A DNA stretch of 64,000 nt from Erodium maritimum (GCA_963921825.1 OY997596.1:61702754-61766753), one strand, 5' to 3'. Shown: positions 1 to 12,350, counted from the stretch's first letter. The notes: a model not told the origin generated them from the letters alone. Numbers and translations are program-made.

Positions 1-106
1 TAAAAGTTAGTGTAGTTAAGTGAGAAATGTGACAAGGTTAGTGTACTTTTGTGAGATTATACCAATATGATATAGTGGCATTGTAGAAGTACTAGAATGG
101 TCTTAC

Positions 107-2582
107 CTGAGCCATGGTAAACTGGAATATCTCTTCTTCCTCTGGGCGAGCTCCTCGTATCCAAATCCTTTGTGTGAAGCGGTTCTGTTACGAAGTTCAA
201 AAATACATACCAGTTTATGGAGGACGTGTCAGATTTATCAAAACAACTAAACCTCATCATAATCTACAAGAAAAATAATGAGGATAATTTCAGTAACACT
301 CCCTCTTTGACCATTTTTTCTAACACACACTACAGAGGTGAGGCGTTATCACTTATCAGTATCACATTGTCACCTTTCGTTTATCATCAAAAACACCCGG
401 ATTTGGGTCATTTTGTCCCCAAAAAGCACTGATAAGTGAGAAAGGTGACAGTGTGTTCCTGATAAAACCATCACCTTTTCTGTGTAAATCTGGGTGTTTT
501 TGATTAATACAAAAGGTAACCGTGTGTTATTGATAACCCCTCATCTTTAGGGGGTGTTTTTGATAGCAGAAGGTCAAAGTGGGTATGCAAATAAGGTTTT
601 TGCCAAATAACGATCATGTACCTCTTTCACCCACAAACTGCTCATGATCTTTCTTTCCTTGTGACCGAGTAAAACTCGATAAGTTGAATGGTGAAAAATC
701 CGCCTAAACCGTTCAAACTACACCAATAGTGAAGAAACCTCCAAGGTATTATCATATGCAGTGCTTAAAACCTAAGACTATCGACATTTTCACATATACT
801 GACCTGTCCCAAATCAAAGAATGGCCCGAAATATGTGGACCTTTCAAAGGGGTCGAATCCGGCAAACTGTTTGTAAAGAGAAACCATTAACATTACTTAC
901 AGGGTTGCACATAACTACCTTTATGAATTCCCCACAAACCAACACATACCCCATGGTAAATTTCCACAAACACAAGTAAATTTTCCACATACATGACTAC
1001 CTTTATAAATTTTCACGTGCCACCATTGTATAAAATAACCGGAAACCATTGAAGTTTTCGTTTTTTTTATCACGTGACTTATGTAAGTTAAATTTTAAAA
1101 TCTCCCAAAACTGCTCACTCTCACGCTTTACTCTTCCAATTTCAATTAGATTATGTTCTCGAAATCCTACACGGAGAATTAGTAGTATTGGGATTTTATA
1201 AAACTTTAAACTCACATGTCAGTCATGTGGCGAGAAAAACGATGGTTTCCATCTATTTTGTACGATGGGAACATGTGGAAATTCGTAAGGGTAGTTATCT
1301 GTATGTGGAAAATTTACTATATGTGCAATTAACCCTTACTTAAATGGCCACACTTCAGATGATAAGATATAAGCCCGGTGAAGAACATGGATCATGAGCA
1401 GGGTATAGAATGAGAAATTACCCGGTACATAACCTCGATCCCATAGTCTTGACGGGGTTGATCATTGAACTTCAGGGCATCAAGCTGGTGGTGAACGGCT
1501 TCTTCTGCACTGAACTATAGAAAAGTTTAACGTAGTTCAAAATCAATACGGATAATAAACATTCATATGGAGAGGAAGTTACATTTAGTCTTGGACCAAA
1601 AGGTCTCTTCCTTCGTGATTCAAGCCTGCAGCACCAAATAAAGCTATTGAGCATTTCTAATATATGCAATACAAAATGCATACTGTTGAGAGCATCCACA
1701 ATCGAGCCTCCACCTCTGATTTCGGCGACCTGGCATAGCAGAGGCTGAGACCGACGACCGGAGGCCCGGCCTCTGCTCCTCCCCAACCAATCAGAGTGTG
1801 CCACATGGCAGTCATTTTTTGACTTAACCAGCAGTCTGAGTTTTTTTATCAAAAATAATTAAAAACAAAAAAAACGGTAATTTCATAAATTATTATTCCC
1901 TATAAATACTACACACCGTCACACCCTCAATACTCATCTCACACACATTTACATCTCTTCTCTAAAATTCTCAAATTGTTTTCTGTCACCCAAACCAATG
2001 GATTTGATTGTACTTAAATGTATTTCTAAGTTAAGTGCAACTAAACCATATTTTCAATTGATTAAGCTAATATATAATCTTAACACTAATCGTATTTAAT
2101 TAATCAAATAAATACAGATTCATGTAATTAACTGACAAAAGAGCCTCCAGTCACAACTTCATCACCCTCTAACCCCAATTAACAGAATTCACAAACATAA
2201 AATGAACTATTACGATCAAAATTCAAATCATCAGTATTTGTTCATCAATCCATTTTCTGAGATACCAAACAGAAAACCAGAACAAGTCAAATTCAATATT
2301 GACCCAAATCGAAAACCCAGATGATGAAAATTCACAACTATATCAGAACTCATCAACTCATCAACGAACTAAGCTACCGATACATACATGAATACATATA
2401 CATATATGTATATATAGAGCGATTGCTTACCAATCTGCAGAGAGAAAATCGGGGACCTCAGCTGAGGCTCTGACGCGTGAGCTCGGGGGCACGAACACGG
2501 GCCTGCAACTCTCGCCTACGCCATGGAAAAGCTTGCTTTTGGAGAAGAGAGGCGGAGATGATAGAGGCGAACAAAACGACAT
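107..2582 (-). CDS. Conserved plant protein, probably plastid-targeted (5' part; runs off the left edge)
   Basis: Six exons read on the minus strand: 2431-2582, 1583-1625, 1422-1514, 804-866, 622-717 and 107-184. All junctions are GT-AG and in phase; the last donor at 105-106 means the gene continues beyond base 1. I chose the ATG at 2582 because the protein then begins MSFCSPLSSPP, a Ser/Pro-rich basic leader typical of chloroplast transit peptides. An in-frame ATG at 2720 would add 46 residues and is less likely. After the leader come VRASAEVPDFLSADW, ESRRKRPFGPRLN, QLDALKFNDQPRQDYG, FDPFERSTYFGPFFD, RIFHHSTYRVLLGHKER and RPEEEEIFQF. From memory this series matches a conserved chloroplast-predicted plant protein of unknown function, but I cannot name it. 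Introns carry transposon insertions: a Harbinger-like relic in intron 1, a MITE in intron 3 and another in intron 5. The function is unknown; the gene model itself is well supported. Confidence 0.82.
280..597. mobile_element. MITE, family A copy 1 (intronic)
   Basis: The ends are inverted repeats built on AACACTCCCTCTTTGACC at the left and its near-complement GGTCAAAGTGGGTAT at the right. The inside contains several alternating 'tgataa...ggtgacagtgtgtt' motifs. The same sequence recurs inverted at 48248-48568 and shortened at 19263-19476. It lies in intron 5 of the left-edge gene. The superfamily cannot be assigned from these ends. Confidence 0.6.
975..1318. mobile_element. MITE, family B copy 1 with long terminal inverted repeats
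   Basis: AGTAAATTTTCCACATAC at the left end is matched by its exact reverse complement at the right end, and the pairing continues imperfectly for over 40 bp (GACTACCTTTATAAATTTTCACGTG against its partner). No coding sequence is seen. A shorter relative lies at 43683-43866 inside the intron of the Myb-like gene. It sits in intron 3 of the left-edge gene. Confidence 0.72.
1690..2000 (+). mobile_element. PIF/Harbinger-like relic, 5' end only
   Basis: It begins GAGCATCCACAATCGAG, the same type of end as the Harbinger element at 52790. Like that element it has a CG-rich subterminal stretch, then an AT-rich stretch, a TATA-like CCTATAAATAC near 1900 and a leader rich in TCTC/CTCA. No transposase follows. 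It lies in intron 1 of the left-edge gene, so its promoter-like segment points antisense to the gene. Confidence 0.5.
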
Positions 2583-2759
2583 CGTTTCTGATGTTTCAGG
2601 TGCTGTGTCACTGTGTCTTGGTGGGAAATGGAGGTTAATGCGCGAAGGTGAGAGGAGCAAAGGGTCAAAGTCATGAACTGAGCGGTGAAGACGTGGTTCA
2701 ATGTTGACCGTTCGTTTCACGAAACGATGATGGAATCCTGACCGTTCTTACGATCAAAT

Positions 2760-4780
2760 ACACATCATAAATGTGAAGTATTCTAAGCAATAAGTAGTTA
2801 CTTTTTTTTTATTAGTATATTGGAATTTTTATTGGATCGAAATGAAAATACAGATCCAATAAAAAAATATAAGACTTCGCATTCCTCCAAAACTATTTAC
2901 AACCTTTGTCTTATTTCGATCACCATGATTTCGTAATCGTTTTGTTGCATCATGTTTGTCTGTTTGCCGATCATCCTCAGATCGATCAACACGATGGAGA
3001 CCATAGGTTATATCATGAGACTTTTTAACTTATTACCCTGTATAATTTTGTACTTGCCCCCTTTATTTATTGTTAAAATCTTTGAGATTTGGTCATTTGT
3101 TTTTTTATAGAATCGTCTCCTTCATTAAGCAAGTTTAAGTGTTAAATGTTAAAATAGGTATGTAAATAATGGTATATCGCCTTTAGGGTTTCGATTTCAA
3201 ACACTCTCCCCCAACCAAAACTATTTGCAGCCTCCACCTCATTTCGGTCATCATGACCTCGCAATCGTCTTGCCGCATCTTGTCTGCTTGTTCACCGATC
3301 ATCTTCGGGCCGATCGACGCGATGGAGACCGTGTGGATCATACCATGAGAAGAAACCACCACCCTCAATACACACGTCGCTTGCTCCCACATGAAATGTC
3401 ATATTCTCCATCCAAAATCGGTAACCCATGACGGCCCCTCAGATGCTGCCACCACTTAGGAGAGCTACGTGGAGGAAGATGACGACCTCACCCTCCAATG
3501 GCTGTTGCACACTGCTACCGTGCAAGATAAGACTCTGGGACCCATTCGAGCATGACCTATGGCGTCACAGCCACATCCTTACCGACGATGATCCCGTACT
3601 AGACCTTCTCCAGTCGCCGCCAGGAACCTATGCGATCTGATTGGACCCGTGAAGAGGAGTTCAGCCCACCTCCACAACCCGCGCAAGATCGGGGTCCCCT
3701 ACCATGGAACCCTACCCATGGAGACTGATCCACCATCATGAATGGGTATTTGGTGAATCGACCACTGGAGGACTGGAAGAACAAAGCAGCAACCGATCAC
3801 TTTGAGTAACAGCTGTGATGCCACAGATTCGTGTCACCATGAACACTCTTCCATGCATGAACTATATGGGAGGTGATCGTTGTAAACCCCTAGACACCAA
3901 CAGCTATGAGGACCACCGAGACGACCCCATCTTCACGGAAACCCCTGGGGTACCAATGAAGGAGCCCCGCTGGTACCCCTCCTTCCTAGGTCAGATGACT
4001 CCAACACCCCCACCCAATGGATGGAGGAGCCCTGCTGGTACTTCTCCTCTCCATGGTCGGATGGATCCGACACCCCCACCCAAAGTAGTTTGGACTATAC
4101 GCATAATGCCAAGAAAGTTGGTCTCGATGGATAGTAGCAAGGCATGGTGAGCTGCCTCATAGTTCGCCATGAGCCAACTAGGGCACCTCGGGGTGTCTAA
4201 GAGAAGCCACACTCCGACTTTTACAAAACATATACCTTCTATTCCCCAGCCTCCTCCTTTCCCTGGCATACTCCTTGAACGACCGTTACGATATAACATA
4301 ATCGTTCAAGTCGAGACGAAAAAAGTCTCATGGATCCACATCACCAAAAAAAACTCGAATAAGGAACCACATTTTAGCCTCTTTCTTAGGTATCACCGAA
4401 CATTTAGTTATAAGATCAGTGTTTCGACCTTTACTGAAACTTTATCTCATCCTGCTAATTAAGTTTCACTATCGTACGGTCTTTATAACCTTTGTATTTC
4501 TCTATCAATAGAAGTTTCATCTGTATGCTAAAAAAATATACGTGTAAATAACGTTTCCCCTAAATAACATAAACTATACTTGTTTTATAAATGCTAGCTT
4601 CCTTTTAGTAAAATCCATCTCAACTATTTTTTTCTGCGACAGTCACGGATTGAAAAATGAACTTTATTCTCAATACTCTTTCTTTGTACAATACATGAAT
4701 AAATGGTTTTCTACCTAATTAGTCTATGACTGTTCTTCAAAGGCATCTTCAAATCTGCTCAGGTCAGCCATTTACACGAA
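2760..4780. other. Intergenic: degenerate repeat pair, no gene recognised
   Basis: A segment near 2885-3010 (CTCCAAAACTATTTACAACC onward) recurs in better condition at 3205-3345, each copy running through a 'cgatcaacacgatggagacc' type motif. Bases 3430-4150 have raised GC and short open frames, with an approximate direct repeat around 3960-4080 ('ctccaacacccccaccc' / 'gatccgacacccccaccc'). Stops interrupt every frame, so this looks like a decayed retroelement rather than a gene. I cannot assign a family. Confidence 0.35.
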
Positions 4781-4804
4781 CCTTCATAGCATAGCTCCGA
4801 AGAA

Positions 4805-5056
4805 TCACAAACTAGTAGTGAGATGAGTGAACACTTCTTCGCTGCAAGGGATGGTTAGACCGCCCATCGGGTGGTCGAACCCGAACTCTTCCTCCGCCTT
4901 GCTCAGCAAGCGCTGGAAGGAAGACCGCTTCAAGTAAGCTATGGGAATCACGAATCGTTTCATTCGTGATTCCCCTACGTAGACCGCGATGTGCCCCTTG
5001 GGCACGTCGGGCGTGACTTGCTTGGCGCGGACGATTCTAGGTAAGCGAAAACCCAT
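4805..5056 (-). CDS. SAUR family small auxin-up RNA protein, 83 aa
   Basis: Single-exon gene. The protein starts [13 protein letters not shown], the usual SAUR start. It contains the core [13 protein letters not shown], then [20 protein letters not shown] and [15 protein letters not shown], which together define the auxin-inducible SAUR domain. The length is typical. Upstream in-frame codons to 5080 are not ATG, so 5056 is the start. SAUR proteins of this clade are known to promote cell expansion by inhibiting PP2C.D phosphatases and so activating plasma-membrane H+-ATPases; that role is inferred from family membership. A TATA-like box lies about 107 bp upstream. A second SAUR with the same core lies at 13658 on the other strand. 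Confidence 0.93.
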   Translation of the reverse strand: MGFRLPRIVRAKQVTPDVPKGHIAVYVGESRMKRFVIPIAYLKRSSFQRLLSKAEEEFGFDHPMGGLTIPCSEEVFTHLTTSL

Positions 5057-5162
5057 AGTTTCAACGTTGGTCGAATTCAACGGACGAATCGGTGAAAACG
5101 AATTGTGATATGAGTTTGGGAAGATGAGCTCTGGCTGTGGAAGGGCAGTGTTATGATGTAGG

Positions 5163-5170
5163 TTTATATG
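5163..5170 (-). promoter_or_regulatory. TATA box of SAUR gene
   Basis: Minus-strand CATATAAAC about 107 bp upstream of the ATG at 5056, the spacing expected for a short SAUR leader. Confidence 0.5.
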
Positions 5171-5339
5171 GGAAGCAAAGGAGATACATATATGAATAGT
5201 GTTGTTCTCAAGTGGGTTTGTGTGGTCAAGAAATGAGGCTTAGTGGGTAGGGGCTGTGCATGAACATTAACGGTTCTTCGACTCCGGTTCAGAGCTTGTG
5301 GGTTGGACCGTCGGTTCCGGTTTGATACGATAATAAAGT

Positions 5340-6650
5340 GGAGATCATTTCTTTTTTGTAATCAGCCAAAAAATTTATAAACTTCATTTCCAAATATTGA
5401 AAAGAGGATAAAAATATCATATATTTGTTACAGAAACTGAACAGACTCGAGCAATAGCATGATAACTCAGTTTCACGACAATCTCAACAAAAAAAAAACT
5501 ATGAAAAGGTCTAAACAGACCAGCGAAACCAATAACCACAGCTAGCAACCCAACAAAGGTTGAGGAACATAAGAAAACAATAAGAGAGGTCTAATACCCA
5601 AATTTTCCGACCATGAAGTTTAAGACGATAATTGAAAAAGGTCTTAGTACCTAGATATTCCAACCATTAAGAGTAAAGAACACGACGACCCAACTTGCAG
5701 CAGGTCGAAAGAAAAACCGGATCGTCGACAGCATCCAAGACCAAGGCCAGCTCGATTGTGGACGGGGGGGCTCGAACTTAATCCTCCGAAACCTAATTCC
5801 GACCTACACCAAGACCATATTAATCCAATTTTATTGGGGTAACTTTTGATCTAGAATGTGTGTGTGAAAATTTTACTTGTTCTCTACGTTAATTTTACAA
5901 ATGATTCCTTGAGATTAGAATTTTCGGCCTTCAAGATGTAACAAATTTTCATTTGATCTCTGAATCAACATTGATAATTTATGACGATGAGATTTTATTT
6001 TCCAGGTGGGTTATGATTCATCCGATGAACGTAATACAATTATTTTGGATGATTTTATTTAAAACATGTGATTTGTTGAGATTCGAATTTAGAGTGTATA
6101 AATCGTATTTGGATCGGTTTTACCGGTTCACGTTTCGGTTTTATTCACCTCTACCAATAGGGTCGGTGGATGGAGAAATTCATGCATATGCCACATGACT
6201 TTGCCTCCCACCTATGATTTTTTTGTTGTATCTCGGCTTGACCTACCACTAAGAAAACAAAATATGGTGGCTGATCATGATATATACTAGGAAGGATCAT
6301 TTGAATGGTACACTATTTAACCTCAGGATCATTGAAACTATGGCGGGATTCTCCAAGTTTTTCTTCTTTTGAGCGGTGTGGTTGACTCTTTATCTCTTTG
6401 TTTTTCGGCTCTTTCTGGTTTTCTAGACTTTGTTGGTTTGGTGGTTTCTTTCACGGAACCCACCACGCTAAATTTGTGTTGTTTGATTTCTGTTTTTTCA
6501 TTATGTTTTGCTTCCTAGCTCGTGTTGAGTGTTAGGACTCTCCTCGGATGTATTTCTTTGTTTTGGATAGTATTTTTCTTTCCGTATGCTCGGTCTTTTC
6601 TCTAATGCATTTATATTTTTCTGATAAAAAGATATGTAAATAGTATATTA
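5340..6650. other. Intergenic: LINE-like 3' ends, no gene
   Basis: Bases 6330-6640 are T-rich (stretches such as CTTCTTTTGAGCGGTGTGG, then TTTATATTTTTCTGATAAAAA), resembling the 3' UTR and tail of plant L1-type LINEs in plus orientation. Bases 5480-5770 look similar in reverse. No reverse-transcriptase frame is present. Only the tails are visible, so the call is weak. Confidence 0.3.
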
Positions 6651-6993
6651 AGTCAACTGACAAAAGAGTGTGTTCGAAGGTTCCTATCAGATGAGCTGAA
6701 CAGTAGAGCCACTAGGTTAGTACAGTTTGGACTTTGATATCTTCTGTTGTGGCTCAACACAATTATTAGATATTTTGTGAATACTTGTATGAACTTGGAC
6801 ATGCACTAAACTTGAACAGAAGCAGCACACAGACCTAGAAACTAGAAGGGAAAAAAAAACACGTCTATTCTCTACATTATAGACTATGGTTTAAATACTA
6901 AAACAAAAATTATCTGATTTCCTTGTGATGTTTCACTTGATTGACCTTTTAGTCACTAATAGTTTTTGTATTTCAGTATACTATTCCAAGTAA

Positions 6994-7232
6994 GAGCATC
7001 TTTAATGAAAATTTTTTATCAGCCAGTACTATCAGTCAACAACCTTCAGTGATAGACTGATAGTGCCGGTTGTTGAAGCTATATTCTTCACAATCTCTTA
7101 TCCGTCGGCAGCTCACGCTGTAGGTAAGCTTACCCTCAACGGATGTGTCGTCGACTGATAGAAATATTTTTTTATTTTCTCTCCTACTTTTGTTCATTTC
7201 GACCAACCATCCAACTAACATTGGAGATGCTC
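6994..7232. mobile_element. MITE of PIF/Harbinger (Tourist-like) type
   Basis: It begins GAGCATCTTTAATGA and ends ACATTGGAGATGCTC, complementary ends of the type shared by several elements here. Flanking triplets are TAA and TGA, compatible with a 3-bp target site with one change. No ORF inside. Confidence 0.55.
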
Positions 7233-7594
7233 TGATTATGTTGGTTGAAAATTTGTGGAAAGTACAAAAATATATACATTTGAGCATATTAATATGTAAG
7301 GCCGAGTTTGTTATGAGTTATGACGATTAAACTATACACGCTATCTACAAGCAAACAGTAATGAGCTCTCTCACATTACAAATAATTCCTATCCAAACTC
7401 GTAAATAAGATTGTCCGTAAAAACACATGTTATCAACGTGAATCAATAAGACATAAGACTATAACCATATATATGTAAAGGAATACTCATGTGAAAGTCA
7501 AAACTAAAAACTAATCGTAATCATTGAACAAAATAGCTGATGGGAGAAATTTAACATGCAAGTCTTAGTCTCATATCCAAGTTGGAGAAGTGTG

Positions 7595-7803
7595 TGTTAG
7601 AATATGATTATAATTGGGCTTTCAACTATAGTTTGAACTTTTAGATGAGTTGGTACTCTAATATGGTATTAGAGCTTGACACCTCACGACCCGGGTTCAA
7701 ACCCCACTCTCTACAAAAAAATTATGGGCGCGTGTTAGAAGATAACTATAATTGGACTTTCGACTATCAGTTTGAGCTTTTAGTTGAGTTGGTCCTCCAA
7801 TAA
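7595..7803 (+). mobile_element. Very small TRIM-like element (about 70-bp terminal repeats)
   Basis: Direct repeats at 7595-7663 and 7733-7803 both start TGTTAGAA and share TATAATTGG(A/G)CTTTC, ACTAT and TGAGTTGGT. Immediately after the left repeat is TGGTATTAGAGC, one base from the TGGTATCAGAGC primer-binding site complementary to initiator tRNA-Met. There is no coding capacity. The LTR ends have lost the CA, and I see no clear target duplication, so the element is old. Confidence 0.5.
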
Positions 7804-8129
7804 TATGAAATTAAAATCATCATAGTCTAGGACCCGAGAGTGTGTATACAAAACAAGTCAAGAGGAGATATAGAGAATCTTATTATATTGTGCGATTAGA
7901 TACGGTGTCACGAGGGTATCACGTGGTCATGTCTTCCAAGTCATCATCAACAATTTGTTGAACATGTAACCAATAAGTAAAGCTCACATGAAGGATGTCC
8001 TTAGTATTGGTGCCTGTCAGCACAAAAAAATTGCTATTAATATATCTTGGAAGATGATGTTTTGGTATACAACCTGGGCCAATCATTAGTTCCAGTATGG
8101 GCATTGGTTGTCTGAAGATACCACAGGTT

Positions 8130-8850
8130 TATTGGGTGAGCAGGTACTTCAAATGTACCTTTCAGGACAAAAGCAAGGGGAAAAGTTTATTTATCTACCT
8201 GGTCAAACATTTAAATTTAAGTTTACGAGATCGATAATCTCTCTATGTTTTCTTCCTTAGTTTTGATAGGGTCTTTTTGGACTTTTCTCATTTTATATTA
8301 GGCTTTTTTGAACATCAAAATAACCTAAGGATGACGACGGACAAGTATTGGATCAGCCAGTTCTTTAGATGTGCCTTTCGAGACAATGTTTGCTTATTTA
8401 ACTTGTCAAACACTTGAATCCGAGTTTATGAGGATAAAATTCAAACTCGATCAACAATATTTCTTATGCATTTATTTTCTTTAAGTTGGACGATCTTTTT
8501 GGACTTTTCCCAACTTATGCTTGGTTTCTTTGAGCCTCAAAGAACTCTAAAGATGACAATGAGCAAGTATGGGGCGAGATTCATGATCCTCGACCCTACC
8601 TTGTTCATCAGCCACGCGTCCAGTCCCCACCCCCTACTTTTGCCCAAGTAACGCCCCAACCTCATCGAGGATAACTTGGCACCAAGTAATGTGAGTACTC
8701 TAATACGTCTTGTCTCCCCATCGATGTGAGTGCTCTACTATTAAAGCTTATTTGTCCAACTAATCAAGCACTTGAACTTAGGTCTTAGATACCCGAGTTT
8801 AAGTCCCAGCAACGATATTCTATTCTTTATTTATTCCCAATTTCTATTGG
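8130..8850. repeat. Degenerate tandem duplication of about 220 bp
   Basis: 8130-8345 and 8350-8575 share an ordered series: 'ggt(a)cttc/ttta aatgtacctttc', 'cttgtcaaaca', 'gatc..aatatct', 'tttttggacttttc' and 'ctaaggatgac..aagtat'. A weaker third partial copy follows near 8745-8870. No protein is encoded. The original element type is unclear. Confidence 0.5.
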
Positions 8851-8899
8851 GTTTCTCTCTATTTTGTCTTTATAAGGTCTTTCTCAAGTGAGAGATACA

Positions 8900-9840
8900 C
8901 TATTATGAGTTATCTTCTATATCAAACATCTTACAACTAAAATCCTTCCTTTTTCCAATTCAACTCCTCCATCACGATGAGCTCCACTTAGATTCAGGCC
9001 TGCTGCACTGTTGGGAGAACTCTAGCGTTCTCTTTCAGATCCAAATAGGAGCTCTTAGAGTATTTTTTTCCTTTTGGAAGATAAATTGTCGAAACAATCC
9101 ACCTATTGACATTGGAAAACTCGCCAGATTCTTCCAATGTCTCATTGTCGTGTCCAATAGGATTCATGAAGACCCTTACTTTAACATAAGTAGGGTCAAG
9201 ACTAAAACACCTCGATATACCTTATTAAGACTATCAAATAATACGGCCGTCTTTGCGGCACACATCCCCAAAACTAATTATTTCAACAAGATAAACACAA
9301 AATCATCATCTAGAAATACAGTCAATACCAAACAAAGCAAGTAGATTATTAACAAAACATATATAAATTCTATGCATTCATGTGATGTTGTCTGATGAAA
9401 CATCAGATCAGGAGTTGGTGATAAACTTGGCATGCACCTGATGGGATGATAGGTTGAATGGAAACAGCAACCCAACCAAACTTGCACTTAAAACCATACA
9501 CATTATCTTCATGTCTTAGAGACCTTAATAGTCCACAATCAATGGAATTAGAAAAAGTGTATATGTTCCATCAAAAGACAAAGTGGGTATGGTGTCTCCT
9601 AATATTATATTTCATTGACCCATCTTTGCAAAGTCATACTAATTGACCAGCTTGATCATTAATTTCTGTTCCAGTCTAGCTAAAGTGTTCAGATAAGGAA
9701 TGTTTAGGTAATAATAGAGTATCAATAATTCATGATTTAATATTTGATTAAGGATTGCTAGTTAAGCTTAAACTCAGATTAAGTGTCATTAATCACACAT
9801 TGAAAAGATAATGCTAGCCATCTACTTTAACGTGTTAAAT
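8900..9840. other. Intergenic, nothing recognised
   Basis: AT-rich sequence with only short open frames in either strand and no recognisable motif, splice structure or repeat shared with the rest of the window. Confidence 0.4.
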
Positions 9841-9844
9841 ACCT

Positions 9845-10205
9845 CATTGACCCATGATTGCAAATATTATCGATGATTTTTTTTTTGTAAATATCAACCT
9901 CGAATCATTTTCTATATGCAAATCCATTAACAGGGTTAAGTTGTTTATAAAAAATCGAAAACGCCCCTATGAAAGTGTGTATAAAAGTTTCAAATTGTAA
10001 AACATGTACGCATGAGAATTACAAAACACATATAAAAGCCGAAACTATTATTTTCAAAAAACTGAATTCACGTAACTGTCACATTTTCTTTAAAAATAAC
10101 AGATTTGAAGACGAAAAATAATTGGGGATATCATTTGCAAAAAATAGTAAATCATCGATAATATTAATAAAACGTAAATAATTCATCGTAAGTTTTTGCA
10201 TTAAA
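9845..10205. repeat. MITE family C, degraded copy
   Basis: It shares with 49473-49820 an ordered set of motifs: poly-T then 'gtaaatatcaac', 'tatgcaaatccatta', 'gaaagtgtgtataaaa', 'acaaaacacat', 'aataattggggatatcatttgcaaaaa' and 'cgtaagtttttgca'. The terminal inverted repeat is eroded on the left. A further fragment lies at 43011-43110. Confidence 0.5.
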
Positions 10206-10505
10206 TAGTTTGTGGCGATAAAAAAGAAACAAGCTTTGAAGGAAAACAGTATCCATATACATTCCTAGGAACTCTTTAAGTCCAAATACAATGAAAGAAA
10301 TAGCAAGTGCCCTTTTAAGCCTAGCTGGGAATCACTAATCCTTCAAAAAAGGTTCATGTTCTCATTCATTGCTCTTAACTTTGAAATAGCAAATCACCAT
10401 GACCTGTTTCTAACTAAAATATGTCACAAGTTCCTATTCCAATTCTCAGTAACTGAATCATTTCTGTTATCATAAGTTCAGGTATGCAATGCGGTAACAC
10501 TGTAA

Positions 10506-10924
10506 AGGGATAATTGCACAAAAGTATCCTGATAAATTCATTTTTTTGCAATTGCAGCCCTCTTCTGTGATAATCGTAGAAAAGTACCCCACAATTGTCT
10601 TTTTGCTGCAATTTTTCTAAAAAGACGATTTTACCCTTATAGTTCACATTTAAAAAATAATAAATATAAACAAAAAAAATCCAAGTTTCTGCATCCCTTT
10701 AACTTTCTTCCTTTTTGCACCTTATACAGCAAGTAAGAAATTTAAAGAATATGGAAATATGGATTTTTTGTTAATTAAATTTAAAAGGGTAAAATCATCG
10801 TTATGAAACAAATTTATACAAAGTACGACAAAAAGACAAATTCAGGACATTTTTATACAATTGTTAAAGAAGAAAATTACAAATTACAAAAAAAAAAGTG
10901 AATATCTGGGGATACTTTTTTTAC
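10506..10924. mobile_element. MITE family D copy 1
   Basis: The left end AGGGATAATTGCACAAAAGT matches the family D element at 47768-47993 in an ERD2-like intron. The next motif, GCAGCCCTCTTCTGTGATAA, and the later 'gacaaattcaggacattttt' also match. The right end is degraded to 'ctggggatactttttt'. Non-coding. Confidence 0.5.
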
Positions 10925-11269
10925 TAGTAGCCCAGATGTACATACTGACATACCACACAAGCACATAACATGAAAATCCTCAAATCAATAATTTCAGTAA
11001 AAACTAGCACTTGCATTCTGAAACCATGAGCCAAAAAAACAGATGCATGTGACTTCCAATGTTTCATCTGCACATCATGTTTTTTTTCCCCACAATTATG
11101 AATTATATGAATTTTGTTGTCTATGTGCAGACATGCATATGCTAAGAAAAACAACGTTCAGACATGCAAAGACATACCATTTAAAGACCTTGAGGTTCCT
11201 ACCAGAGAAGATCAGAAAGGGCACTCATGTATCAACAATATTGTAAGTCAACATCATGATCATAATTAG

Positions 11270-12350
11270 TAAGGATGATAACATAAGTGTATTGTGTACT
11301 TCAATTCGGTTGCAAGAAGTTATTGTCATTTTCACTTTGTGACAGGTTGATACCTTATACTCTATTTACTTGCACCGTCTACGATGGTTAAAAACCAAGC
11401 GAAAAAGACTAAATTACCCCCCAACCAAAATCTTCATTTTGTGGCAGAATGTTACCTTATACTTTTTTTAACTCGCATCGAAAGAAGAGGAAGAAGGGTA
11501 TTCATCTTTTTGAAAATTATGCCGGTCACGTGCTGATTTAAGTGACCTTTTCTATTAGATTTGACAGATTTCAACTAACGGTGCAACTTAGAATTGCGCG
11601 TGGCAACAACCTGTCACAAAGTGAAGATAATAATAACCATTTGCAATCAAACCGAAATACATGATATATTTCTACCACCATCCCTAATTAGTACTAACAT
11701 GCATGATTAGTACAACTCAAGATCATAGTAGTGCTTCTAAGTTTAGCACAACTCATCATGAAGGACTAAGCATACATCATTATTAGTACTAACATACATG
11801 ATAATCTTAATGTGTAGAATAAATAAACCAATAACATTTTAGGCATACTCAATCATGATCATGAGCAAATAAACATGACATGCAACCATGCATTAGGACA
11901 TTCATTGATATTATTTAGGGATAATGACATAAATATATCATGTACTTCAAATTATTTACAGGTTGTTATCGTTATCTTTATTTAGTGGTAGGTTGATTCC
12001 CTATATAACAAAGTTAAAAACTGATGGAAAAGACTATTACTACCACCACAAATTGGATTTCGGGGTCTTAAGGAAGAAGATTAATTTCGTCGTTTCGAAC
12101 ATTTGGCAAGTCACATGTGTGTCACATGCTACTTTACGTAGCTTTTTCCTTTATTTTAACTAACAGTGCAACTAACAAAAACGACAGGGAAACAGCCAGT
12201 CGTAAAACAAAGATGACAGTAAACTGTATACTTTTGCTATTATTCTTTTTTATGGTCAGAACCTTGTTCCAAATAACTAGTAGTATGATTTTGTCAAAAA
12301 GAAAAATCATAGTTGACATTGCAAAAAAAATTCTCTTTCAATAGTAGCAA
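11270..12350. repeat. Two related inverted-repeat elements, family E
   Basis: In 11275-11690 the left part ('gtattgtgtacttcaattcggttgcaa', then 'cactttgtgacaggtt') is answered at the right by 'aacctgtcacaaagtgaag' and 'ttgcaatcaaaccgaaatacatgata'. A related copy starts at 11920 ('agggataatgacataaatatatcatgtacttcaa') and runs to about 12345. Neither has a plausible ORF. Between them are short direct repeats of 'agtactaacatgcatgat'. Confidence 0.5.

Noticed and set aside
2583-2720. N-terminal extension of the left-edge gene from an ATG at 2720
   Set aside because: The downstream ATG at 2582 gives a typical Ser-rich transit peptide; the extension is His/Asp-rich and unlike a targeting sequence. 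It cannot be excluded without transcript data.
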